In this document: piece after piece, positions 8,281-16,530 of the stretch
Position numbering within the stretch: the stretch's first letter is position 1
Layout: every line of letters begins with the position of its first letter
Assembly: GCA_002403075.1 (NCBI GenBank)
Contig: DHHB01000065.1
Location: 21,187 to 59,844, forward strand
Origin: a bacterium UBP1_UBA4783
GTDB taxonomy: Bacteria > Krumholzibacteriota > Krumholzibacteriia > Krumholzibacteriales > Krumholzibacteriaceae
Direction: 5' to 3'
DNA length: 38,658 nucleotides
Translations under genes and position numbers: made by a program
Notes under the pieces: model-generated
What the model was told of the DNA's origin: nothing
What the model saw: the letters and a program-made list of their open reading frames with translations, nothing else
The model's database searches: none

Positions 8281-8787
8281 ATGGATCGATTCTTCGAATC
8301 GTACGCGGGGGTGCTGACGCTCGTCGCGCTTCTCGTCGCCGCGGCGTCGCTCGTTCTGGCCGTCCTCGTCATCGTCGATCTGCGGCGGCTCAAGCGGCCG
8401 TTCCGCGGCATGGCCGCCGTGTACGAGAAGAAGGGCGCCGAGCAGGCCCTCGAGGAGCTTCTGAGGGGGATCGACGAGAACCGGGAGTTCCTCCGGACGC
8501 ATTCGGACGACATCAAGCGGATCTTCCGGCTTCTCGCCGCCTGCTACACCGGAACGGGGCTCGTCAAGTACAACGCCTTCGAGGACATCGGCGGCATGCA
8601 GAGCTATTCTCTCTGTATGCTCACGCGCGAGAAGAACGGCTACATCCTCACGAACCTCGTCGGGCGCACGTCGACGCGCGGGTACGCCCTCGACGTGAGG
8701 GACGGAAAGCCTTCGCGGAATCTGAGCGACGAGGAGAAGGAAGCCTACGATATCGCGATGAAGTCTCTCTCCCAGCCCGAGGCCTGA
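8281..8787 (+). CDS. DUF4446 family membrane-anchored protein
   Basis: The 168-residue protein has one N-terminal membrane helix (about residues 12-33), a charged amphipathic segment and a globular domain. The domain carries VKYNAFEDIGGMQSYSLCML and the later GYILTNLVGRTSTRGYA block, which together are characteristic of DUF4446. The molecular function of the family is unknown. The gene stands alone between the tRNA terminator and a convergent rhomboid gene. A short GCGAGGCG precedes the ATG. Confidence 0.85.
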   Translation: MDRFFESYAGVLTLVALLVAAASLVLAVLVIVDLRRLKRPFRGMAAVYEKKGAEQALEELLRGIDENREFLRTHSDDIKRIFRLLAACYTGTGLVKYNAFEDIGGMQSYSLCMLTREKNGYILTNLVGRTSTRGYALDVRDGKPSRNLSDEEKEAYDIAMKSLSQPEA

Positions 8788-8788
8788 C

Positions 8789-8809
8789 CGCCGCGGAACA
8801 GCCGCGGCG
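8789..8809. terminator. Bidirectional hairpin between convergent genes
   Basis: A perfect 8-bp inverted repeat, CGCCGCGG and CCGCGGCG, flanks the loop AACAG and begins two bases after the DUF4446 stop. There is no T tract on either side, so it would be a non-canonical or factor-assisted terminator. Confidence 0.45.
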
Positions 8810-8813
8810 CGTC

Positions 8814-9431
8814 CTACCGGAGCCGCCTCCACGACCGGTACATGCTCTTGACGTAGATGAAACCGGCGGCCATGCCGCCGAGATGCGCGAAGTGGGCGAT
8901 GCCGTCCCCGCCGCTGAATCCGCTCACGAACTCTATGATCACGACGAAGATGACGAGCGTGCGCGCGCGGACGGGCAGGATCCCCCAGACGTAGATCTCG
9001 TTGTACGGGAAAAGCATCGCGTACGCCACGAGGATGCCGTAGCCGGCGCCGGAGGCGCCGATGACGGTCGTGTTGTAGGAGAAGATGAAGCTCCCGATCG
9101 CGCCGCCGAGACCGCATACGAAGAAGTAGCGGAGGAAGCGCTGGCTACCCCAGACCCCCTCGAGAGGGCTTCCGAACATATAGATGATGAACATGTTGAG
9201 CAGCAGATGCCAGAAGCCTCCGTGGAGGAACATATAGGTCACGAGCTGCCAGACGAAGCCCTTCGTGACGACGAGACGAGGCAAGAGGCCGAAAAAATTG
9301 ATGAAAGCGGTTTCGCGCAGAACGAGCTCGAGGATGAAGATGGCGACATTGACGATGATGATCTGGTTGACGACGCTCTCCGTGAGGAAGGCGACGATGG
9401 GATTCGACGAATATCTCCGGTAATAAGGCAT
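8814..9431 (-). CDS. Rhomboid-family intramembrane serine protease
   Basis: This 205-residue membrane protein of about six helices has the rhomboid catalytic pattern. The loop motif YMFLHGGFWHLLLNM is around residues 66-80, the nucleophile Ser127 is in GASGAG (GxSG), and His183 is in AHFAHLGG. It would cleave transmembrane substrates within the inner membrane; the substrate is unknown. It is transcribed toward the DUF4446 gene and away from the beta-helix gene. It has no N-terminal zinc finger or ankyrin extension. Confidence 0.93.
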   Translation of the reverse strand: MPYYRRYSSNPIVAFLTESVVNQIIIVNVAIFILELVLRETAFINFFGLLPRLVVTKGFVWQLVTYMFLHGGFWHLLLNMFIIYMFGSPLEGVWGSQRFLRYFFVCGLGGAIGSFIFSYNTTVIGASGAGYGILVAYAMLFPYNEIYVWGILPVRARTLVIFVVIIEFVSGFSGGDGIAHFAHLGGMAAGFIYVKSMYRSWRRLR

Positions 9432-9466
9432 CTCGACGTACCCTTTCGAGCATGAAATTTGCTATC

Positions 9467-9495
9467 ATAATAACGAATCCGCTACGCGGTGGCAA
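9467..9495 (-). promoter_or_regulatory. Sigma70-type promoter for the rhomboid gene
   Basis: On the minus strand, TTGCCA (9490-9495) is followed by a 17-base spacer and TATTAT (9467-9472). Each box matches 5 of 6 consensus bases. The predicted transcript starts near 9460, about 30 bases before the rhomboid ATG. Confidence 0.6.
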
Positions 9496-9566
9496 CCGCG
9501 GATGAACGCTATTTTTACCTGGACGCGGGGCCGGCGGATCGGCGCCGCGTCCGAGAGGTGATTCGA

Positions 9567-10466
9567 TTGAAGAGTGCGATCGTCGCGGCAACGATGCTCT
9601 TGCTGTGCATCGGAGGAGAGGCGCGCGGAAGGACCTGGTACGTCTATCCGAACGGAGTCGGCGGAGACGCTCCGACGATACAGGCCGCCGTGGACTCCGC
9701 AGCGGCGTCGGGAGACAAGATACTGCTGAGGGCTGGCGTCTACCGGGAGACGGGTATCGTCGTCGACGGAAAGGCCCTTCTCATCGATCAGGTCGACGGC
9801 CAGGCGTATCTGCGCTCTCCGTCGCCGGGAAGCGGCGTCTGCATAACGGCGAGAAACGTATCGAGCGGCTTCTCGCTCAACTCCCTCTCTTTCCGGGGCT
9901 TCGAAACGGCGATCGCCCTCGAAAACACGGCGGGCTACGTTCAATGGCCGACCCTTCGCGATTGCGGCAGGGGTGTGTCGATCTCGGGGGGCCTCTCCGC
10001 CGTCACCGTCTGGTTCGCGCTCATCGATTCCTGCGGGACGGGGGTCGAGGTGAACGGGGGAGCGGCGATCGTTCTGCAGAACCTGACGATCGCTCATTGC
10101 GAAACGGGCGTGGCGTTCGGGGGCGGAAGCTCGACCTTCGCGCGCTCCATCGTGTACGGCTGCTCGACGGGCGCCTCCTGCGCGGGAGGGGCGGCGGCCC
10201 CGAGCTGCAACGACTACTTCCTCAACGGAGCCGATTATGCGGGCTGCGCGCCCGGCGCGACCGATTTCTACTCCGATCCGATGTTCTGCTTCGCCGTGGC
10301 GCCCTCACCGGGGCTCTACTGGCTTCACGCGGCGTCGCCGTGCTTCACCGGGGCGGATCCGAATCCGTGCGGCGTGCGATGCGGCGCGCTGATAACGGCC
10401 GCGGGATGCACCGGCACCGCGATCGAGGAGACGAGCTGGGGCGCCGTCAAGGCGCTCTACCGCTGA
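9567..10466 (+). CDS. Secreted right-handed beta-helix repeat protein
   Basis: TTG at 9567 is chosen because GAGAGGTGAT, a near-perfect Shine-Dalgarno, ends a few bases before it. The product then begins with Lys followed by a clean signal peptide (AIVAATMLLLCIGGEARG). The open frame from 9489 would add about 26 residues that look non-coding. The mature part shows pectin-lyase-like beta-helix features: DAPTIQAAVDSA, GDKILLRAGVYRE, then repeated Gly- and Asn-rich turns. A Cys-rich C-terminal region follows with SPCFTGADPNPCG. The last residues are TSWGAVKALYR, possibly a sorting or attachment tail. Function is unknown; an extracellular adhesin or polysaccharide-binding role is possible. Confidence 0.75.
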   Translation: MKSAIVAATMLLLCIGGEARGRTWYVYPNGVGGDAPTIQAAVDSAAASGDKILLRAGVYRETGIVVDGKALLIDQVDGQAYLRSPSPGSGVCITARNVSSGFSLNSLSFRGFETAIALENTAGYVQWPTLRDCGRGVSISGGLSAVTVWFALIDSCGTGVEVNGGAAIVLQNLTIAHCETGVAFGGGSSTFARSIVYGCSTGASCAGGAAAPSCNDYFLNGADYAGCAPGATDFYSDPMFCFAVAPSPGLYWLHAASPCFTGADPNPCGVRCGALITAAGCTGTAIEETSWGAVKALYR

Positions 10467-10477
10467 AAGGGCTTGCC

Positions 10478-12235
10478 ATGAGCCGCGCGTTCGGTCATCA
10501 TCGGACCGTGACGCGACGGCGGGGCATAACGATCATCGGCGCGGCCGCAGCGGCCGCGCTTTTTTTCGCGCCGCCCGCGGCGGTTTCCCGCCCGGACGAT
10601 GCGCAGGAGGACCGCACGGCGAAGGAGGCTCCCGCGGTGGAAGCCGTGTTCTACAACGGAACAATCTACACGATGGATCTCGAGCGGCCGGTCGTCGAGG
10701 CGCTCGCCGTCGGCGGAGGCAGGATCGTCGCGGCGGGCGGCTCGGCGGATCTGCTCGCGGATTGCCCCCCCGGAGCGGCGCGCATCGATCTCGGCGGCCG
10801 CGCCGTCATCCCGGGCCTCACGGACGCCCACGCCCACTTTCTCGGCTATGCGGAGAGGTCCGCGTGGATCGACCTCGGCGGCGCGCGTTCGCTCGCGGAC
10901 GCGAAGATCCGTGTCTCGGATCGGGATTCGGGAGGCCGGGGCGGCTGGATTCTCGGCAGGGGATGGGATCAAAACGACTGGCCCGAGCCCGCCTATCCCG
11001 GCAGGGCCGAGCTCGACGCCGTGACCGGCTCCTCGCCCGCGTATCTCGTCCGGGTATGCGGGCACGCCGCATGGGTCAACACGGCTGCTCTTCGTCTCGC
11101 CGGCGTCGACGCCCGCACGCCCGATCCGCCGGGGGGCAGGATCATGCGGGACGCCGCGGGAGAGGCGACGGGGATCCTCCTCGATAACGCGATGGATCTC
11201 GTATCACGGCTCATTCCGCCGCTCTCCGCGTCGGAGAAAAGGCGTTTGCTCATCGAAGCCGCCGGACGATGTCTCGCGGCGGGCCTCGTCGGAGTGCACG
11301 AGATGGGCATTTCGCCTGAAACGGTCGAGCTGTACCGCGGGCTCCGCGACGAGCGCGCGCTTCCGTTCCGAATAACGGCCTACCTCGAAGGGAGCGATCC
11401 CGGCGTCGAGCGCCTGCTCGAGGCGGGGCCGTCCTCGCCGGAATCCCGGGAGAAATTCTCGATCGTGGGCGTCAAGTTCTACGCCGACGGCTCGCTCGGC
11501 GCGCGCAGCGCCGCGCTGCTTTCGGACTATTCGGACGATCCGGGAAACCGGGGGATCATGGTCGCCGATCCCGAAACTCTGTACGCCCATATGCGCCGCT
11601 CGGCGGCGCGGGGTTTCCAGACGGCGGTGCACGCGATCGGCGACGCGGCGGTTCGGGCCGTTCTCGACGTCTACGAGCGTATGGCGCGGGAGGGTCGCTC
11701 GCCGGACGCGAGACACAGGATCGAGCACGTCCAGGTGGTGGCGCCCTCGGATGTGCCTCGTTTCGCCTCGCTCGGCGTCGTTCCCTCGATGCAGTTCATC
11801 CACTGCACGTCCGATATGGCGTGGGCCGGGGCGCGGCTCGGCCCGGTCCGTGAGACGGGCGCGTACGCGTGGAGATGGCTTCTCGATTCGTTCGGGAGGA
11901 TGCCGGGGGGGAGCGATTTCCCCGTCGAGCCGATCGATCCCTTGCTCGGGATATACGCGGCGGTGACCCGCATGAGCCTCGACGGAGAGCCTTCCGGCGG
12001 CTGGCATCCGCGTCAGCGGCTCACCGTGTACGAGGCCGTGAAGGCCTTCACCGTCGACGCCGCGTGGGCGGCGCACCGCGAGGATATCGCGGGCTCCCTC
12101 GCTCCCGGCAAGCTCGCCGATTTCGTCGTGCTCTCCGAGGATATCTTTCTGGTCGATCCCGCCGCCATCCCGCGGATCGAGGTGCTCGCGACCGTCCTCG
12201 GCGGCGAGATCGTTCATCGTGCGAGCGCCTTCTAA
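10478..12235 (+). CDS. Exported amidohydrolase of the YtcJ (Amidohydro_3) type
   Basis: The 585-residue protein starts 11 bases after the beta-helix gene. The N-terminus has RRRG followed by a hydrophobic Ala-rich stretch, a Tat-like or Sec signal. The mature protein is a metal-dependent TIM-barrel hydrolase: VFYNGTIYTMD, IPGLTDAHAHFLG (His118, His120), GVKFYADGSLGARSA, AVHAIGDAAV, HRIEHVQVV and the terminal GGSDFPVEPIDPL. These blocks are diagnostic of the YtcJ group. Substrates of that group are mostly unknown (N-acyl or amide compounds). Prediction of a periplasmic location is inference from the leader; cytoplasmic relatives lack it. Confidence 0.88.
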   Translation: MSRAFGHHRTVTRRRGITIIGAAAAAALFFAPPAAVSRPDDAQEDRTAKEAPAVEAVFYNGTIYTMDLERPVVEALAVGGGRIVAAGGSADLLADCPPGAARIDLGGRAVIPGLTDAHAHFLGYAERSAWIDLGGARSLADAKIRVSDRDSGGRGGWILGRGWDQNDWPEPAYPGRAELDAVTGSSPAYLVRVCGHAAWVNTAALRLAGVDARTPDPPGGRIMRDAAGEATGILLDNAMDLVSRLIPPLSASEKRRLLIEAAGRCLAAGLVGVHEMGISPETVELYRGLRDERALPFRITAYLEGSDPGVERLLEAGPSSPESREKFSIVGVKFYADGSLGARSAALLSDYSDDPGNRGIMVADPETLYAHMRRSAARGFQTAVHAIGDAAVRAVLDVYERMAREGRSPDARHRIEHVQVVAPSDVPRFASLGVVPSMQFIHCTSDMAWAGARLGPVRETGAYAWRWLLDSFGRMPGGSDFPVEPIDPLLGIYAAVTRMSLDGEPSGGWHPRQRLTVYEAVKAFTVDAAWAAHREDIAGSLAPGKLADFVVLSEDIFLVDPAAIPRIEVLATVLGGEIVHRASAF

Positions 12236-12304
12236 GCCTTATCCCTCGCGCGACGCCTCCCCTCAGATCCCCGCTCGCGGGCTCGCGTTTTCGGCCGGGC
12301 GAAA

Positions 12305-14056
12305 CTAATTCCGTCTTATCCTCTGATCGATGATGGAGAGCGGCAGGCCGGGCGACCGCCCGAGAAGCGCGCGCGTCTCCCGCCTCGGGTTGCCGGCGGC
12401 GCCCGGCTCGGCCATCCGGTCGAGCAGGCGCTCGACGAGGAGAAGGGATATCCCGGACCACGCGGCGGACGGGGAAAGGGATGCGGCGAGCGCTTCCCGC
12501 TCGGCCTCTTTCCGCTCGATGAGCGCCGTCTCGGCCACGTAACGCGCGGCGTTCTCCCCGGTGAGCGTGCCGGCGTGGATGCGGAGCACGATGACGGTCC
12601 TCGCGAGACGCAGCGACCAGTCGTCGAGAAGCCTCAGATAGAGCTCCGGATCGTTTGTGCGCAGCTCGTCCGCGATGTCGATGAGCGCGAGATGGCGCAT
12701 CCCCTCACGCCACGTCTCGCTCGCGAAGACCGCGGCGACGGTGTCCGCGGCCTCGCAGACGAGCCGGTCCGCGTCGAGAAGACGGGGGGAGACGGCGAGC
12801 ATGGCGTATCGCAGAGCCGCGGCCTCGATCCGAGCGGCGTCGCCGGATACGAGAACGAGGGGCCGGCAAGAGGGAGCGGCGAACGGCGCGACGCGCGCGG
12901 CGACCGCGGGAGCCGGGAAGAGCGGGATGGAGAGATGCGGATTCTTCGTCGGGTCGCCGGCGAAGCGCGTGTCGGCCGGGAAGCGGAGGCCGGGTTTCGC
13001 GCCGCGCGCCTCGCCGAAAACGGACGCCCGCGAGTTCGACGACCACAGGCTGTCGATGCAGCGGGCGGCGAGCTCCCCGGGCGTTTCGGCCGCGGCCGGC
13101 GCGGAGACGCGGGGAAGCGGTGTCTTAGCGGCTTCGGATGTCCGGGCGCCCGCGATCGCCGCGAGCCCCGACCGCGCCCCGCTCTTCTCGAACTCCATCC
13201 GCCGGACCGTCGCGACGCGATCGGCCGCGAGCCGCGCGATCCTGCGCTCGGCCTCCGCGAGGAACGCGTTCGGATCGATGTCGAGGATCTCTTCGTAGAG
13301 AAATATCCTCGAGAGGTTCTCGAACCCGAGGATGAGGCTGCCTCGCGTTCCGCCGAGGATCGCGAGCGAGATGAACTCCCTGAAATCGCCGATCGCGGCG
13401 CGCGCGATCGAAAACTCGGCGTCGAAGGAGACCCCGTAGCGGCCTTCGGCGAGGCGCGCGATCCCGTCGAGACGGCCGGCGAGGCCGTCGAGGCGCGCCG
13501 CGGCGAGGCTCGCGGACGCCTCGGCCGGATTGCGCAGGACGAGCGCGCCGTTCGAGAAGAGATCCGCCGTCGCGAGAACGCGCTTCCCGTAGGCCTCCGC
13601 TTCGCCGGGACGGACCGGTTCGAGGCGCGACGGCATCTCTTCGAGCGCTTCCTCGGCGGCCCATGCGTAGAGGAGCGGGTTCGTCCGGTGGATCGCGAGC
13701 CGCTCGAAGGCGAATCGTTCACCGCGGCTCCAGTTGATCATGACGCGCGCCTGGTCGATCTCGCGGGCCGAGAGACCGGCCGCGGAGAGGGCCGAAAGCC
13801 GGTCGTCGAGCCGCTCGAGAGCCTCCACGGCGTCGCCTATCTCGCCGGCGCCGAACGTGAACAGAAGCGAATCGGCCTCGACGATCCCGAGGCGCGAGGC
13901 GCGGAGAGGGTGGATGACGGTATAAAGCCGCACCGCCTCGGCGGCGAGGCGCCGGAACTCGGCGCGCCCCGCGCGCGCCCGGTTATCCGCGCATCCCTGA
14001 AGCAGCGCGAGGCACGCGGCGGCGAACAGCACCTGGGCCCGTCGTTTCGTGTTCAT
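12305..14056 (-). CDS. DUF885-like lipoprotein lacking the usual metal motif
   Basis: The open frame extends to 14305, but the ATG at 14056 gives a lipoprotein signal (MNTKRRAQVLF, lipobox LLQGC with Cys22), so 583 residues are preferred. The N-terminal half resembles DUF885 proteins (HPLRASRLGIVEAD, then Asp-Leu-rich helices). The end also resembles them (SLRLARTVIVLRIHAG, TGENAARYV, ALAASLSPSAAWS). DUF885 members normally carry a His-Glu-x-x-x-Gly-His-His zinc motif; this protein contains no His-Glu pair at all. An Ala/Pro-rich stretch lies mid-protein. It may be a non-catalytic relative. The assignment rests on remembered family patterns and is moderate. Confidence 0.6.
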   Translation of the reverse strand: MNTKRRAQVLFAAACLALLQGCADNRARAGRAEFRRLAAEAVRLYTVIHPLRASRLGIVEADSLLFTFGAGEIGDAVEALERLDDRLSALSAAGLSAREIDQARVMINWSRGERFAFERLAIHRTNPLLYAWAAEEALEEMPSRLEPVRPGEAEAYGKRVLATADLFSNGALVLRNPAEASASLAAARLDGLAGRLDGIARLAEGRYGVSFDAEFSIARAAIGDFREFISLAILGGTRGSLILGFENLSRIFLYEEILDIDPNAFLAEAERRIARLAADRVATVRRMEFEKSGARSGLAAIAGARTSEAAKTPLPRVSAPAAAETPGELAARCIDSLWSSNSRASVFGEARGAKPGLRFPADTRFAGDPTKNPHLSIPLFPAPAVAARVAPFAAPSCRPLVLVSGDAARIEAAALRYAMLAVSPRLLDADRLVCEAADTVAAVFASETWREGMRHLALIDIADELRTNDPELYLRLLDDWSLRLARTVIVLRIHAGTLTGENAARYVAETALIERKEAEREALAASLSPSAAWSGISLLLVERLLDRMAEPGAAGNPRRETRALLGRSPGLPLSIIDQRIRRN

Positions 14057-14121
14057 TGCTGCGCTCCCGAAAACGGCCGGCGGCAGCCGGAGGCGCCGGC
14101 CGGCGCGTCGAGTTTTCCTGC

Positions 14122-14150
14122 TATATAACCGCTCGCCGGGGGATAGTAAA
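14122..14150 (-). promoter_or_regulatory. Candidate promoter for the DUF885-like gene
   Basis: On the minus strand, TTTACT (14145-14150) is followed by 17 bases and TATATA (14122-14127), in an AT-rich island. It would give a leader of about 60 bases. Confidence 0.45.
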
Positions 14151-14170
14151 GAAGCTTTCGACGTTATCTC

Positions 14171-14200
14171 TTGAGGATCGCGCGAAGGAGGCCGTATACT
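14171..14200 (+). promoter_or_regulatory. Candidate promoter for resB-ccsA
   Basis: TTGAGG (14171-14176), an 18-base spacer and TATACT (14195-14200). Transcription would start near 14207, about 34 bases before resB. It lies back to back with the minus-strand promoter of the DUF885-like gene. Confidence 0.55.
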
Positions 14201-14240
14201 CGAGCCTCTCACGGGCGTCGCCGGCGGCCGGGGAGGGCGC

Positions 14241-15701
14241 ATGGAGGGTCGATTGAAAAAGATACCGGAAGGCTTCGTCTCGTACCGTTTCGCGGCGATC
14301 GTCATCGCTTCGCTCTTTTTCGCGAGTCTCGCCGGCTGGATCGCGCAGGAGCTCGTGCCGCCGGATTTCGTCGAGCGGCGGGCGCTCTACGACGCGTCGT
14401 GGCGGCCCGGCGCGGCGCGGATCGTCGATCTTCTCGATCTCCATGATCCGTTCCGGTCCCTCTGGTACCGGTTCGTTCTGGCCCTTTTCTTCGCCGTGCT
14501 CGTCGCGTGCAACGTCTCGCGCTTCCGGCGCATCGCCCTGCGGTCGCTCCGCGCCGAGCTTCCCGCGGGAGCGGAGGAGCTCCGAAAGCGTCCCCTGTTC
14601 TTCGATCTCTCGTGGCGCTCCCTGACGGCCGGGGTCAAGGGGGCCGCCGATCCGCTCGTTCGGTACGGAGAGCGGCACGGGCGGCGCGAATCCGTCGATC
14701 CGGCCGCGCTCGAACGGCTCTTCGCCCGCCTCGAGGTTCTTCTGAAGCGGCGGGGGCTGCGCGTCGCATGCGCGCGCGGCGGCGACGCCGTCCGGTTCAC
14801 GGCCACCTCGGGGAGGCTCCGTTCGCCCGGGACCATGCTCTTTCACCTCGGCATCGCCGTCATCACCGTCGGAGGGCTCGTCGGCAGCCTTCTCGGGTGG
14901 CGCGGCATGGTCTACCTCAAGGAGGGCGAGACCGCGCCGTTGCCGCCCGACAGCGCCGCGGCGCTTCGCGTCGACGATTTCCGGATCGTGACGGCCGGCG
15001 GCGGGGAGATACGGGACTATATCTCGACGGTCACCATCCTCGGAGAGCGGGGAGAGACGCTCGCGGCGGGAACGATCGAGGTCAATCGCCCGTTCCGCCA
15101 CGGAGGGGTGAACATATATCAGAGCTCGTACACGATGAGCGAGGGAGAGTTCGCCCGTGCGCGCATATCGTACCGGCTGCGCGGCGAGATCGGCCGCCGG
15201 ACGGCGGAGATGACGAGCGGCTCGGCGGCCGTTCTCGGGGACAGCGCGGCGGTCGTCTCGGCGCTCCGTTTCCTGCCCGATTTCCGCATGGGTTCTCAGG
15301 GGGCGTTTTCGGCGAGCCCGTTCCCGGCGAATCCGGCTCTTGAGGTCGAGGTTTCGAGCTCCGGCGAGGTGCGCCGGGGATGGCTGTTCCTCCGCCATCC
15401 CGATTTCAACTCCCGCTTCGGGGCGGGGGTCGATCTCGCGCTCGAGGGCGTCGAACCGGTGTACTACACGGGGCTCGAGTTCGCCTCGAATCCGGGCGTG
15501 CCGGTCCTTTTCGCGGGGTTCGCGGCCGCGACCCTCGGGCTCCTCTTCATGTACCTCTGCAACCCCCGGATCATCAAGGGGATCGCGACGCGCGAAGGGC
15601 TGCTCATGGCGGGCGTCGAGGGCCGCTGGAAGGCGAGCTTCGCGCGCGAGTTCGAGGAGATCCGGGAGACGATTCAGCGGGAATTCGACGAAGGCGGGTG
15701 A
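14241..15701 (+). CDS. resB: ResB/Ccs1-type cytochrome c biogenesis protein
   Basis: ResB forms the System II cytochrome c synthase with CcsA and ligates heme to apocytochromes outside the membrane. The 486-residue product has hydrophobic segments near residues 16-35, 75-92, 194-215 and 412-430, with a large extracytoplasmic domain between the third and fourth. Family blocks include SLWYRFVLALFFAVLVACNVSR and PGTMLFHLGIAVITVGG, then a HGGVNIYQSSY block and a final GLLFMYLCNP. GGAGGGC precedes the ATG. The stop overlaps the ccsA start. No ResA thioredoxin or CcdA gene is adjacent. Confidence 0.9.
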   Translation: MEGRLKKIPEGFVSYRFAAIVIASLFFASLAGWIAQELVPPDFVERRALYDASWRPGAARIVDLLDLHDPFRSLWYRFVLALFFAVLVACNVSRFRRIALRSLRAELPAGAEELRKRPLFFDLSWRSLTAGVKGAADPLVRYGERHGRRESVDPAALERLFARLEVLLKRRGLRVACARGGDAVRFTATSGRLRSPGTMLFHLGIAVITVGGLVGSLLGWRGMVYLKEGETAPLPPDSAAALRVDDFRIVTAGGGEIRDYISTVTILGERGETLAAGTIEVNRPFRHGGVNIYQSSYTMSEGEFARARISYRLRGEIGRRTAEMTSGSAAVLGDSAAVVSALRFLPDFRMGSQGAFSASPFPANPALEVEVSSSGEVRRGWLFLRHPDFNSRFGAGVDLALEGVEPVYYTGLEFASNPGVPVLFAGFAAATLGLLFMYLCNPRIIKGIATREGLLMAGVEGRWKASFAREFEEIRETIQREFDEGG

Positions 15702-16516
15702 CGAACGTGGCTCACGCGGACACGCAATTATTCTGGCTCGCGTTCTGGATGTATCTCGTCTCGTTCGTTCTCTTCACGGTGTTCTCGGCGGTCAAGCGCC
15801 GCGGCGCGGGCCTCGCCGCGACGGCCGTTTTCGCGGCCGCGTTCGTCTGCCATACCGGAGCGCTCGCGGCTCGATGGATCGCGACGACCCATCCCCCCTT
15901 CTCGACGATGTACGAGTACGCGGTCACCATGTCGTGGGCGGTCGCGCTCTCGTTCGTCGTCGTCCTCGCCCGTTTCCGCCGGATGGCTCTCGGCGTCGCC
16001 GTCTCGCCCCTCCTCATCGTCGTGCTCGTCGTCGCTTCGCTCCTGCCGAAGGAGGCCTCGAAGCAGCTCATGCCCGCGCTCCAGAGCTACTGGTTCTACA
16101 TCCACGTGACGCTCGCCGCGCTCGCCGAAGGGGCGTTCATCGTCGCGGCGGGCACGGGGATCGTCTATCTCGCGAGACGGAAGGGGGGGGGAGCGAAGGA
16201 CGTCCTGCCGGCGAACGACCTTCTCGAGGAGATCGTCGCGCGCGCGATCCGCATCGGCTATCCGCTCTTCACGATCGGCGCGATGTTCGCAGGGGCGATA
16301 TGGGCGCAGTACGCGTGGGGACGGTTCTGGAGCTGGGATCCGAAGGAGACGGGCTCGCTCGTCATCTGGCTCTACTACACGCTCGTTCTCCACGAGAACA
16401 TGCGGGGCCGCTGGCGCGGCAAGAAACTCGCCGTCGCGGCGATCGTCGGGTTCGCGCTCGCGCTCCTCTCGTTCGTCGGGAACCTCTTTCTCGGGGGGCT
16501 CCACGCCTACATCTGA
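15698..16516 (+). CDS. ccsA: CcsA/ResC-type cytochrome c heme lyase subunit
   Basis: CcsA exports and presents heme to apocytochrome c. GTG 15698 overlaps the resB stop (GTGA); GTG 15707 is an alternative start. The 272 residues include about eight membrane segments. The tryptophan-rich heme-handling motif WGRFWSWDPKET is at 207-218. The conserved PPFSTMYE is near 66-73. Candidate heme-ligand histidines are His136 (FYIHVTLA), His232 (VLHENM) and His269 (GLHAY). The gene is convergent with the propeller gene, with only 14 bases between stop codons and no visible hairpin. Confidence 0.93.
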   Translation: MTNVAHADTQLFWLAFWMYLVSFVLFTVFSAVKRRGAGLAATAVFAAAFVCHTGALAARWIATTHPPFSTMYEYAVTMSWAVALSFVVVLARFRRMALGVAVSPLLIVVLVVASLLPKEASKQLMPALQSYWFYIHVTLAALAEGAFIVAAGTGIVYLARRKGGGAKDVLPANDLLEEIVARAIRIGYPLFTIGAMFAGAIWAQYAWGRFWSWDPKETGSLVIWLYYTLVLHENMRGRWRGKKLAVAAIVGFALALLSFVGNLFLGGLHAYI

Positions 16517-16530
16517 CCGGCCGGGCGCTC

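Noticed and set aside
12236..12304. Possible terminator between the amidohydrolase and the DUF885-like gene
   Set aside because: Only 4-bp stems (CGCG, CCCG) before TTTT; too weak to call.
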